Shown piece by piece: positions 24,643-32,220 of a stretch of 32,407 nucleotides of DNA. A program made the translations under genes and the position numbers. The DNA is from Candidatus Kerfeldbacteria bacterium CG15_BIG_FIL_POST_REV_8_21_14_020_45_12. Lineage in GTDB: Bacteria > Patescibacteriota > Patescibacteriia > UBA9570 > XYC2-FULL-38-9. The DNA is taken from positions 1-32,407 of the forward strand of contig PFGC01000044.1 of assembly GCA_002781785.1 (NCBI GenBank), given 5' to 3'. The notes beneath the pieces are model-generated. The model was given only the letters and a program-made list of their open reading frames with translations, had not been told where the DNA came from and did not search any database. Position 1 is the stretch's first letter. Every line of letters begins with the position of its first letter.

Positions 24643-26139
24643 CTACGCAGCTTTTCCGACGGGCGTGCCGGCTTTGGCTAGTTCATCGCGGAAGTGGAGT
24701 AGGCGTTCTTTGGCTTGATCAATGGCCATTTGGTTAGTCATCATGGCAGCTTGCCACTCGGCCTTGCTCATTTCGGATTCAGATGAGCGACTGAACCAGC
24801 CAGGTTTTTCCGCTTTTAACTTTGAACGTTTGGCTAGGTGCCTGGTGTGCTGACTTACCCAGTAGTGGTATTTTCCTTCGTCAGTAAATTCAGATATATC
24901 AACTTCAGTTTCTTGGTCTGCTGCTGCAAGACGGTCTGCGATTTTATTAAATTCCGCGGCCTGCATTTCTTGAGCGACGTCGGCTTTATGAGTAGCAACC
25001 ACTCGGCCCAAAAGTTCTGGTCTGTTAGCTCGAGCTGGCTGCTGCTTAATTGCAGTCTCTAAGCGACCGCGCTCCTCTTGTCGTCCGGCTGGTGTTTCAA
25101 GATTTCCTGGAACTAAGCTGACGGGGGCCTGTACAACTAAAGCGTGGTCTTTTTCGCGACGTTTTATTACTCCGCTCAAAATATCTATTTTTCTTTTAAG
25201 GTTAGATCGCTTAAAAAAGTTCCATGAGCTGGTGGCGTCATAGGAGTCCTGCAAGCCTCTGAGTTCCTGGAGTTGACGATGATGAGTCTCAGATAGTTTT
25301 AACTGGTCATTGGTTATAGCACCTGGATTGGCATCAGGTGTAGGGGGCAGTGGAGGTTCGGTTGGCCTGACCGCGGTCGCCGGAATAGTATTTGGCAGGG
25401 GTACTGGTGCAGGATCGGCCCGATTTACTTCAGTTTCAGGATCACCAAGAACAGGAGGTAGCGGTTCTAATTCAGCTCGAGAGTCCCCGGTGACTGGTTT
25501 AGCGCGCATGGTCTCAGTGCCAATGATTGGGACTGACGGAGCTTTAACGGTAAGTGATACGGTGTCAGGTGATTTTTTGCCAGCATATTCTGGTTCTACA
25601 ATTGTGTTGCCATTTTTGTCTACAGTGGTTAGAGGATTTCCTTCCGCAAAACAGAAATCAACGCCTAAGCCAAAGGTGTTTCCGCATTTACTACAAAGCT
25701 TATGATCAGGTTGGGGAGGCCCTTCATCAATATCTGTATCTGGAGCAAATGTCGGCTTAATTGACTCAACCACTCCTAGCTTGGGACCAGGTAGGGGTGT
25801 GGGTGTTCGCTCGGGCAGACTAGATGGAGCCGTTGGGTCGGCTGCTTCTGGAATCAGAATTACAGGGGGCCAATTTACAGTGGAGTCGCCGGATCCAGGT
25901 ACTAATTCGAAGGTGCCAAGATCTGGCTTAGAAAGCCGATAGTCAGCTACCCAAATTTCGTTAGAATTGTCAGTCTGCTCTATTTCTACGGAAATTAAAC
26001 CGTCCTTCATATGACTGAGGTGGTCTCTAATATCGTTAGCCACTTGCCAACTTTCGACTGATTGCTCAAGTTCTAGCGGCTGTGGCCGGGGTGGGTTTTC
26101 GTGCGGCGCTCGTCGCGCGGCAGCTGAGCGTGGTTCCAT
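24643..26139 (-). CDS. Unrecognised protein with zinc ribbon and Pro-rich linkers
   Basis: 498 residues from the ATG at 26139. The track start (GTG, 26157) lies upstream of the -10 box and cannot be on the mRNA. After a basic Pro-rich head comes a compact region (about 25-90, SVESWQVANDIRDHLSHMKD and on). Pro-rich linkers then flank a zinc-ribbon-like stretch LCSKCGNTFGLGVDFCFAEG near 145-170, with CxxC clear and a third Cys but no obvious fourth. The C-terminal half is charged and helical (LQELRGLQDSYDAT, FNKIADRLAAADQETEVDIS, KERLLHFRDELAKAG), probably coiled coil. No signal peptide is present and I recognise no family. A role as a cytosolic scaffold is possible, but nothing supports it directly. 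Confidence 0.7.
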   Translation of the reverse strand: MEPRSAAARRAPHENPPRPQPLELEQSVESWQVANDIRDHLSHMKDGLISVEIEQTDNSNEIWVADYRLSKPDLGTFELVPGSGDSTVNWPPVILIPEAADPTAPSSLPERTPTPLPGPKLGVVESIKPTFAPDTDIDEGPPQPDHKLCSKCGNTFGLGVDFCFAEGNPLTTVDKNGNTIVEPEYAGKKSPDTVSLTVKAPSVPIIGTETMRAKPVTGDSRAELEPLPPVLGDPETEVNRADPAPVPLPNTIPATAVRPTEPPLPPTPDANPGAITNDQLKLSETHHRQLQELRGLQDSYDATSSWNFFKRSNLKRKIDILSGVIKRREKDHALVVQAPVSLVPGNLETPAGRQEERGRLETAIKQQPARANRPELLGRVVATHKADVAQEMQAAEFNKIADRLAAADQETEVDISEFTDEGKYHYWVSQHTRHLAKRSKLKAEKPGWFSRSSESEMSKAEWQAAMMTNQMAIDQAKERLLHFRDELAKAGTPVGKAA

Positions 26140-26148
26140 AATGTTGTA

Positions 26149-26177
26149 ATTGTACACTAAAAAGTGTTTTTTGTCAA
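26149..26177 (-). promoter_or_regulatory. Consensus promoter giving a leaderless mRNA (504-aa gene)
   Basis: Minus-strand TTGACA (complement of 26172-26177), a 17-nt spacer and TACAAT (complement of 26149-26154), preceded by TG. Only 9 nt separate the -10 from the ATG, so the leader would be about 3 nt. Confidence 0.8.
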
Positions 26178-26184
26178 CCCTGTT

Positions 26185-26226
26185 TAGGTAAAATAAACAA
26201 CGCCATGTGTTAGGCGTTGTTTATTT
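26185..26226 (-). terminator. Terminator of the archaeal-type proS
   Basis: AAACAACGCC/GGCGTTGTTT perfect 10-bp stem with an 8-nt loop, with T-rich tails on either strand. It follows the proS stop. Confidence 0.85.
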
Positions 26227-26231
26227 TTTAT

Positions 26232-27725
26232 TTAGTACGCTCTGGCAAAAATAGCTCTTTGCTTGGCTGGTTGGTCACAAAGTATGCAATTTGTGGCCGG
26301 AGTGTTTTGTTCGAAAGGAATACAACGAATCGTGGCCTTGGTCTCATCTTTTATTTGGTCCTCACACTTAGCTTCCCCACACCAAGACAATGAGAAGAAT
26401 CCGCCCGCTTCAATTTTTTCTTTGAACTCGTTGTAATTTTCTAGTACGAATGTACGGGAGGTTAATCGCTCTTGGGCGTTGTTATAAAGCGTAGCTTGAA
26501 TGTCAACTAGAGCTTGGCTGATGCTATCAGCAATACTATCAATACTGACTTGTTGTTTGTCGTCGGCTGTGCGACTAACCAGAGTGACAGAATGGTTTTC
26601 TAAATCACGTGGGCCAATTTCAATTCGAACTGGCACGCCCTTCTTTTCCCATTCGTAACTTTTTTCTCCGAATGTAAAATGATCTCTGTCATCAATGTGG
26701 ACGCGAATACCATTCTGCGCACACTCAGATTTGATCAGGTCAACATGCGTGAAGACTTCGCTATTATCTTTACCTTCTTTGATAATCGGAATGATGACAA
26801 CTTGAGTTGGCGCTAGGGCTGGTGGAACAATCAAGCCACGATCATCTGAGTGGGACATGATTAGAGCTCCCATTAACCTGGTGCTAACTCCCCAGCTCGT
26901 GAGCCAGGCGTATTGTTCCTTACTCTCTTGATCAAGAAAAGTGATGTTAAAAGCCTTTGAAAACCCCTGGCCTAGTTCGTGAGAGGTTCCAGATTGTAGA
27001 GCTTTACCATCCTGCATCATGGCTTCAATCGTGAAGGTTTTGTTGGCCCCAGCAAATCTTTCTGAAGGTGATTTTTCGCCAGCGATGACTGGCATGGCCA
27101 TAACTTCTTCGGCAAAGACCCGGTATACTTCTAACATCTTAGCAGTTTCTTCGGCAGCCTCATCTTGAGTGGCGTGAGCTGTGTGACCTTCTTGCCAGAG
27201 GAACTCTGAAGTACGTAGAAAAATACGGGTACGCATTTCCCAACGCATAACATTAGCCCATTGGTTAATCAGCATCGGTAAGTCACGGTATGAACTAATC
27301 CAACGAGAGAAGGAGTCGTGAATAATTGTTTCAGAGGTTGGCCTGATGACATACTCTTCTTCAAGTTTGGCGTCTGGGTCGACAATGACACCACCTTCTG
27401 GACTAGCCTTTAGTCGATGATGGGTGACTACGGCACATTCTTTGGCAAAGCCTTCTACATGATCGGCTTCACGACTAAGAAAAGACTTGGGAATCAAGAG
27501 TGGAAAATAGGCATTTTGGTGTCCGGTCTCTTTAATTTTATCGTCAAGAATTCTTTGGATTCGCTCCCAGATTGAAAAACCGTATGGTTTAATTATCATA
27601 GCTCCGCGAACAGGGGAGTTTTCGGCCATGTCGGCGGCGCGGATAACATCTAGGTACCATTGCGAATAGTCTTCATCTCGCGTGGTGATCGCTTTGTCTT
27701 TGTGGGGGTTTTTGTTGTTGCTCAT
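26232..27725 (-). CDS. proS: Prolyl-tRNA synthetase, archaeal/eukaryotic type
   Basis: 497 residues from the ATG at 27725 (the track start at 27761 is an upstream TTG). Class II core: RAADMAENSPVRGAMIIKPY, RPTSETIIHDSFSRWI, RWEMRTRIFLRTSEFLWQEG (motif 2) and HTAHATQDEA. Binding domain: VPVRIEIGPRDLENHSV. The C-terminal zinc-binding extension is typical of the archaeal/eukaryotic group: CGEAKCEDQ with TNCILCDQ, ending AIFARAY. No YbaK-like insertion is present, so it lacks cis-editing of Ala-tRNA(Pro). It charges tRNA(Pro). It lies 38 nt after proA in the proline operon. No SD is seen. A second, bacterial-type ProRS lies upstream at 29682-31268. Confidence 0.96.
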   Translation of the reverse strand: MSNNKNPHKDKAITTRDEDYSQWYLDVIRAADMAENSPVRGAMIIKPYGFSIWERIQRILDDKIKETGHQNAYFPLLIPKSFLSREADHVEGFAKECAVVTHHRLKASPEGGVIVDPDAKLEEEYVIRPTSETIIHDSFSRWISSYRDLPMLINQWANVMRWEMRTRIFLRTSEFLWQEGHTAHATQDEAAEETAKMLEVYRVFAEEVMAMPVIAGEKSPSERFAGANKTFTIEAMMQDGKALQSGTSHELGQGFSKAFNITFLDQESKEQYAWLTSWGVSTRLMGALIMSHSDDRGLIVPPALAPTQVVIIPIIKEGKDNSEVFTHVDLIKSECAQNGIRVHIDDRDHFTFGEKSYEWEKKGVPVRIEIGPRDLENHSVTLVSRTADDKQQVSIDSIADSISQALVDIQATLYNNAQERLTSRTFVLENYNEFKEKIEAGGFFSLSWCGEAKCEDQIKDETKATIRCIPFEQNTPATNCILCDQPAKQRAIFARAY

Positions 27726-27762
27726 GGTAGATAGACTACTGTGTTGTTTAGGAATGTGCAAA

Positions 27763-29016
27763 CTAAGGGCGGGGGGTATATTTTCCGGCGACGATCCACT
27801 TATACGTAGTCATCTCGGCTGGCCCCATTGGTCCCCTGGCATGTATTTTTTGTGTTGAGTTACCTATCTCAGAACCAAGGCCGAACATAGAGCCGTCAGA
27901 AAAACGTGTGGAGGCGTTGGTGTAGACTACCGCAGCATCTACGAGAGTCTGAAAAAGGTTGGTATTAGTTTTTGATTCTGTAAGGATAGCCTCAGAGTGT
28001 TTTGAGGAGTAGGTGTTGATGTGTTCGATCGCTTGTTCTATGTTGCCAACTATTTTTACAGACATGCTTTGACTTAAGAATTCGCGACCAAAGTCAGTTG
28101 TCTTGGCTTTTTTGAGCAACTTGCTTGGGTAGCATGTTTTTAGAATAGCGTAGCTGCCTGAGTCGGCATATATCTCCACATGTTTTGTTTGCAGTAGCTC
28201 AGCCACTTGAGGGAGGAATTTTTTAGCGATCTTTTTATGTATAAGGAGTGTGTCTAGCGCATTGCAAACACTTGGTCGCTGGGTTTTGGCGTTGAACACA
28301 ACGACGGCAGATTTTTTTAGATTGGCTGTGGCGTCTACGAAGGTATGGCAAACTCCGGCGCCGGTTTCAATCACAGGAACCGTTGCGGTTGTCCGAACGA
28401 AGTTAATGAGCCTCTGGCTGCCGCGTGGAATGACAAGGTCGAGATAGCCGTCTGCAGTAATGAGATCAGTAACGAGCGCGCGATTGGTTGGATCAACCAT
28501 CTGGACGGCGTCTTTGGTGATGCCGGCTTTTGTGAGCGCAGCGTGAATCACTTTCATTAGTGCGGTATAGCTATACTTGGCCTCTTTCCCTCCTTTTAAG
28601 ATGACAGCGTTGCCTGATTTCAAGCAAATGCCAGTCACATCTGTCGTGACATTTGGTCGTGATTCATAAACAATACCAATAACTCCAAGTGGCACACGTT
28701 GTCGATAGAGCTTTAATCCATGACGTGTGCGGTGGTTGTAGGTTTTTCCAATTGGATCTGGAAGATCTACAAGTCCTTCAATCTCTTGTGCCATGCCTTC
28801 AATACGCTCTACTGAGAGCAGCAGGCGGTCACGCATAGGATCATTGAGGTCGAGGGCAGCAGCATCTTTTGAATTTGCTCTTAAAATAGACGTTGCTTGT
28901 TCGCGAAGTTCAGTGGCAAGATACTTCAAGGCTCGCTGACGCGTGGCATGTGATAATACATTTACCGACTTGGCAGCGATCTTGGCACGTTTGAGTTGTG
29001 GAAGAAGTTTGTTCAT
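27763..29016 (-). CDS. proA: Gamma-glutamyl phosphate reductase
   Basis: 417 residues in the aldehyde dehydrogenase fold. VPLGVIGIVYESRPNVTTDV and GNAVILKGGKEAKYS form the NADPH-binding part. The catalytic Cys lies in TQRPSVCNALDTLL near 250-255. The C terminus has the family end RGPMGPAEMTTYKWIV. It reduces gamma-glutamyl phosphate to glutamate semialdehyde, the second step of proline synthesis, after ProB and before ProC. A TATAGT box with TGA extension lies 17 nt before the ATG, giving a leader of ~10 nt without SD. The GC-rich segment lies between proC and this gene, which has its own promoter. Confidence 0.97.
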   Translation of the reverse strand: MNKLLPQLKRAKIAAKSVNVLSHATRQRALKYLATELREQATSILRANSKDAAALDLNDPMRDRLLLSVERIEGMAQEIEGLVDLPDPIGKTYNHRTRHGLKLYRQRVPLGVIGIVYESRPNVTTDVTGICLKSGNAVILKGGKEAKYSYTALMKVIHAALTKAGITKDAVQMVDPTNRALVTDLITADGYLDLVIPRGSQRLINFVRTTATVPVIETGAGVCHTFVDATANLKKSAVVVFNAKTQRPSVCNALDTLLIHKKIAKKFLPQVAELLQTKHVEIYADSGSYAILKTCYPSKLLKKAKTTDFGREFLSQSMSVKIVGNIEQAIEHINTYSSKHSEAILTESKTNTNLFQTLVDAAVVYTNASTRFSDGSMFGLGSEIGNSTQKIHARGPMGPAEMTTYKWIVAGKYTPRP

Positions 29017-29055
29017 AGGGAAATATGCTGATCACTATATCATGCGATTTTTTAT

Positions 29056-29113
29056 AAAAAAAGGGGCAGCGCAGATCTTCAACCGATGCGGATGTCGGCG
29101 AGCTCTACGCTGC
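29056..29113 (-). terminator. Terminator of the 129-aa gene
   Basis: GCAGCG/CGCTGC stem that includes the last codons and stop, enclosing an inner CCGA/TCGG hairpin and ending in CCCC plus T7 (complement of 29056-29062), then A. Confidence 0.7.
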
Positions 29114-29494
29114 GTCTGCGGTGATGAAGCTCACCTGCCGCAGATTATCCGCTCTCATTCTGCCAAGGCGCAGACGATGCAGACCTTCGCGCCAGTCATA
29201 GAGCACGTTGTCGCAGATGTGTCGCGGAGTCAGGGGCACGTAGAGGAGTGCCTCAGTCGTACGCACCTGGAGATTGATGCTGTCCACCCGCTCCGTCCAG
29301 GTGATCTCACACGGAATGAGCTTGGACAGCTCTCCGAGGGTGATGAGTCCAGCCTGGTCCTCGAAGAGAACGCAGCGGTCATCGCCTACCAGGAGCCGCT
29401 CGATGAGCGCCAGTGCCTGGTCGGGATCACGGGAAGGCGGGAATGTGATCTGAAGGGTCACGCGGTGCAGCGTGCCACCAGCCGGCGTTTTCAT
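29105..29494 (-). CDS. GC-rich gene: 129-aa protein of unknown function
   Basis: Begins MKTPAGGTLHRVTLQITFPP. The SD CGGAG is 5 nt before the ATG, and the GC3 bias fits this frame. The sequence suggests an alpha/beta fold with a core of short strands (CVLFEDQAGLITLGELSKLI, SINLQVRTTEALLYVPLTP) and an Arg-rich helical end (WREGLHRLRLGRMRADNLRQ). There is no signal peptide, membrane helix or recognised motif. It lies between the GC-rich proS and native proA on the same strand, but with its own promoter and terminator. The opposite-strand 237-aa ORF is a shadow. Confidence 0.7.
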   Translation of the reverse strand: MKTPAGGTLHRVTLQITFPPSRDPDQALALIERLLVGDDRCVLFEDQAGLITLGELSKLIPCEITWTERVDSINLQVRTTEALLYVPLTPRHICDNVLYDWREGLHRLRLGRMRADNLRQVSFITADAA

Positions 29495-29553
29495 GTTCGC
29501 TCCGATTCAGGTTGCTACTTTGAGGGGGATGAGACCCTAAAAATAGTGGCCTT

Positions 29554-29582
29554 GTTTTACCGCAGTCTTTATCATTCGTCAA
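29554..29582 (-). promoter_or_regulatory. Promoter of the 129-aa gene
   Basis: Minus-strand TTGACG (complement of 29577-29582), a 17-nt spacer and TAAAAC (complement of 29554-29559). The leader would be about 53 nt, ending in an SD. It lies just after the T7 of the proS terminator. Confidence 0.55.
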
Positions 29583-29598
29583 TTCGTTTATACTTGAT

Positions 29599-29646
29599 AA
29601 AAAAAGACCCGCGCGGCTGCCTCTGGGGGAGAGGCAGTGTTGCGGG
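29599..29646 (-). terminator. Terminator of the GC-rich proS
   Basis: CCCGC-AAC-ACTGCCTC / GAGGCAGC-CGC-GCGGG long stem with a 7-nt loop, followed by TC and T7 (complement of 29599-29605), then A. Confidence 0.9.
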
Positions 29647-29681
29647 GTTGCGGTGAGCGTTGGTCCTAGAGGACCGCGTGC

Positions 29682-31268
29682 TCACCGTCGGTGAAGCTCC
29701 GGTCCGGGGCGAACCGGTCCAGGAAGACGAAGGCGCCTTCGCAGGGTTCCGGAAGCCGCACCGCAGGCCTGGTTGCTGTCCCCAGTGTTGATCGGGACGA
29801 TGTGCACGTGGAAGGGTGCGACGGAGGCGGGCCAGCAGATGCCGGCGTCGTCGCGGTTCTGATCCACGACGGCCTGCAGCAGCCGGGTGACCCCGATGCC
29901 GTAGCAGCCCATCCAGATGACCTGGTCTTTACCATTGGCGTCGGTGTAGGTCGCACCCATCGGCTCGGAGTAGATGGTTCCGAGCTGGAAGATGTGACCG
30001 ACCTCGACTCCATGGCTCTCGTGCAGGTGGCCCTTGTTGCAGTTCGGGCAGCCGTGTCCCTCGACCGCCGTGTGGAGATCTCGGAACTCGCTGGGCAGGG
30101 GCAGGTCCTCGGTGCCGAAGTTGACGTCGAGCGCGTGGTAGTCCGTGCGGTTGAGGCCGCAGAGGAAGTTGACCATGTCCTCGACAGACTTGTCGAACAG
30201 GATGCGACGGACATTCTCGAGCCCCAAGGGACCCGCGAAGCCGACCTCCGCACCCGTCGCGGCGATGACGACCGAAGCCGCCGCCGCTACGACGCTGTCG
30301 ACGTTCAGGGCGTTGCGCACCTTGACCAGGTTGATCTCCAGGTCTCCTCGGATGCAGACCGCCACCTCGAAGGGGTCGGTCTCGGCGTTGCAGGTGAGGA
30401 TGATGGTCTTGACCATGTGTCGTGCCGTGACGCCATCTTCACCGAACAGCGCTTCGAGCTCCTCCACGGTCTTGGTGCCGGGGGTGTGCTCGTTGCGCCG
30501 CGTGCGTCGATCCGCGTCGTACCCCTGCCGCGGCCACCGGCTGGTGGCGCGCTCGACGTTGGCGCCGTAGTCGCAGGAGTCGCAGGTGAGGAGGACATCC
30601 TCGCCTACGTCCGAGAGCGCCATGAACTCGGCGCTGCCGGAGCCGCCGATTGCGCCGCTGTCGGCCTGGACAGAGATGAGTCGGTGGAGGCCGACCTTGG
30701 CGAAGATCCGCCAGTACATCGCGCGGTACATGTCGAAGCTGCGACGCATGCCTTCTTCATCCACATCGAAGGAGTAGGCGTCGCTCATGTTGAACTCGCG
30801 GCCGCGCAGGAGCCCGCCGTGTGGGCGGGTCTCGTCGCGGTACTTCCAGCCGATCTGGTGGAAGTGCAGGCCGTCTTCGTCCAAGTCGCGCCAGGAGGAA
30901 GCCTCCGAAGCGGCGAGCCAGGTAACGACCTCCTCCGCCGTGGGGGCCAGCCCGTAGCGCTGACCGCTGCTGCTGGTGGTCTGGAACATCGTGCCGGAAC
31001 GCACGTACTTGTCCCAGCGACCCGTCTGCTCCCAGAGCTCAGCGGGCTGGATGATCGGCATCTGGATGTTGAGAACGTCGTCGTGCTCCATCTCGGCGAA
31101 GATGATCGCCTCGATCTTGCGGAGCACGCGCCAGCCCAGGTGGGTCAGCACGAAGACGCCGGCAGTCACCTGCCGGATGTAGCCAGCGCGCACCAGAAGG
31201 GCATGCGCGCCGGAGAGACCTTCTGCTACTTCACGCCGGGTCCTGGGGATGATCTTCTTCATCCGCAT
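29682..31268 (-). CDS. proS: GC-rich gene: bacterial-type prolyl-tRNA synthetase lacking most of the anticodon domain
   Basis: 528 residues from the ATG at 31268, set by a strong SD (AAAGGAGGTG, 6 nt); the track start adds 71 spurious residues. Motif 1 region LNIQMPIIQPAELWEQTGRW, TxE loop YGLAPTAEEVV, motif 2 YRDETRPHGGLLRGREFNMS and motif 3 MGCYGIGVTRLLQAV are intact. A YbaK-like editing domain (about 265-410, MVKTIILTCNAETDPFEVAV, AGPLGL loop) is inserted as in bacterial ProRS. After HIVPINTGDSNQ, where ~100 residues of anticodon-binding domain should follow, this frame turns to Arg/Pro nonsense. The +1 frame continues with GC3-biased codons (EGAFVFLDRFAPDRSFTDGE) to a stop at 29666. It is either a degenerate copy or a truncated paralogue. 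It lies between proC and proA. Confidence 0.85.
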   Translation of the reverse strand: MRMKKIIPRTRREVAEGLSGAHALLVRAGYIRQVTAGVFVLTHLGWRVLRKIEAIIFAEMEHDDVLNIQMPIIQPAELWEQTGRWDKYVRSGTMFQTTSSSGQRYGLAPTAEEVVTWLAASEASSWRDLDEDGLHFHQIGWKYRDETRPHGGLLRGREFNMSDAYSFDVDEEGMRRSFDMYRAMYWRIFAKVGLHRLISVQADSGAIGGSGSAEFMALSDVGEDVLLTCDSCDYGANVERATSRWPRQGYDADRRTRRNEHTPGTKTVEELEALFGEDGVTARHMVKTIILTCNAETDPFEVAVCIRGDLEINLVKVRNALNVDSVVAAAASVVIAATGAEVGFAGPLGLENVRRILFDKSVEDMVNFLCGLNRTDYHALDVNFGTEDLPLPSEFRDLHTAVEGHGCPNCNKGHLHESHGVEVGHIFQLGTIYSEPMGATYTDANGKDQVIWMGCYGIGVTRLLQAVVDQNRDDAGICWPASVAPFHVHIVPINTGDSNQACGAASGTLRRRLRLPGPVRPGPELHRR

Positions 31269-31366
31269 GGGACACCTCCTTTCATTGAATCGGCGGGTTA
31301 CGCCATGGGTTGTTGGGAACACACTTCTTGCAGATCCTGAAGGATACGAAAAAAGCGAGTAGCAGC

Positions 31367-31395
31367 ACCTTATCTGATACTTTGAGTAATGTCTA
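31367..31395 (-). promoter_or_regulatory. Promoter of the GC-rich proS
   Basis: Minus-strand TAGACA (complement of 31390-31395), a 17-nt spacer and TAAGGT (complement of 31367-31372), just after the proC stop. The ~90-nt leader contains an ATCCT/AGGAT mini-hairpin but no T-box consensus. Confidence 0.55.
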
Positions 31396-31410
31396 CCCCA
31401 GCTGTTTAGA

Positions 31411-32220
31411 CTAAAAAATTTGCGAAAGCTCTTTAGCCCGGAGGTAAGCAGCTTTAATCCCTTTGTACACTCGTAAGCCAATCCTTTCCGAGCGGAATAC
31501 TTTTAGCGCTGCGTCAGTGGTGCCTTTTTTTGAGGTGACTTTTTTACGAAGGGTGACGGCATCATCCTCGCTTTGGTCTAAAAGAAGAGCAGATCCACGA
31601 AGGGTTTGTTTTACCAGTAGGGTGGATTGTTCTTTGGTAAGGCCAAGCTTTTGGCCCGCGTCTATGAGGTATTCAGAGAAAGCAAAAACATAGGCCGGTC
31701 CAGATCCAGAAATGGCTGTGGCGACATTTATTAAATCTTCCTTTTTTACCTCAAGTTGTTTTCCAAAAGAGGCGAAGATTTTTCTGACGTCATTTTTTTG
31801 TTTTACTGATACTTGATTTGTGGCTATCCAGACAGTCATGCCCTCCTGTAGCTGGGCCGGTGTATTTGGCATGGACCTAACAGTGCGCGAATGTTTTGTG
31901 TGTTTCTTTAGAGTAGATAGAGATACCCCTGCCATTATTGAAATTAGGAGTGATTGTTTTGTGATTGATTTTCCCAGTAGCTCAAGAACGACTTGAGAGT
32001 CTTGTGGCTTAACAGCTACGATAATTGTATTAGCCTCGGCAACAATACTAATGTCGCTACTAACATTGATCTTTAAACGTCGGTGCAGGTCTTTTAGTCG
32101 AGGGAGGTGCAGGTCTACTATGGTTATTTCACTCGGCTTATAGGTTTGTGCGGAGATAAGTGACGACGTCATGGTTTCTCCCATAACTCCACCTCCAATA
32201 ATTACAATGTTATTGCTCAT
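31411..32220 (-). CDS. proC: Pyrroline-5-carboxylate reductase
   Basis: 269 residues. The Rossmann start is NIVIIGGGVMGETMTSSLIS, followed by IIVAVKPQDSQVVLELL, and the family signature region VRSMPNTPAQLQEGMTVWIA. The C-terminal dimerisation and substrate part is AISGSGPAYVFAFSEYLIDA and ending RKKVTSKKGTTDAAL. It reduces pyrroline-5-carboxylate to proline with NAD(P)H. The start overlaps the proB stop (ATGA), so the two are translationally coupled. No SD is present. Confidence 0.96.
   Translation of the reverse strand: MSNNIVIIGGGVMGETMTSSLISAQTYKPSEITIVDLHLPRLKDLHRRLKINVSSDISIVAEANTIIVAVKPQDSQVVLELLGKSITKQSLLISIMAGVSLSTLKKHTKHSRTVRSMPNTPAQLQEGMTVWIATNQVSVKQKNDVRKIFASFGKQLEVKKEDLINVATAISGSGPAYVFAFSEYLIDAGQKLGLTKEQSTLLVKQTLRGSALLLDQSEDDAVTLRKKVTSKKGTTDAALKVFRSERIGLRVYKGIKAAYLRAKELSQIF

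Noticed and set aside
28943-29656. 237-aa plus-strand ORF across proA start and the 129-aa gene
   Set aside because: Mixed composition spanning native and GC-rich DNA; the minus-strand 129-aa gene has the promoter, SD and terminator.
29691-31340. 549-aa plus-strand ORF
   Set aside because: Antisense shadow of the GC-rich ProRS gene; long open frames are expected opposite GC3-biased genes, and no motif or SD supports it.
31269-31366. T-box riboswitch upstream of the GC-rich proS
   Set aside because: No AGGGTGGNACCGCG-like antiterminator sequence and no leader terminator in the ~90-nt leader.
17600-31400. Integron-type cassettes or insertion sequences
   Set aside because: No attC-like core sites, terminal inverted repeats, target duplications, integrase or transposase seen at the GC-rich segment borders.
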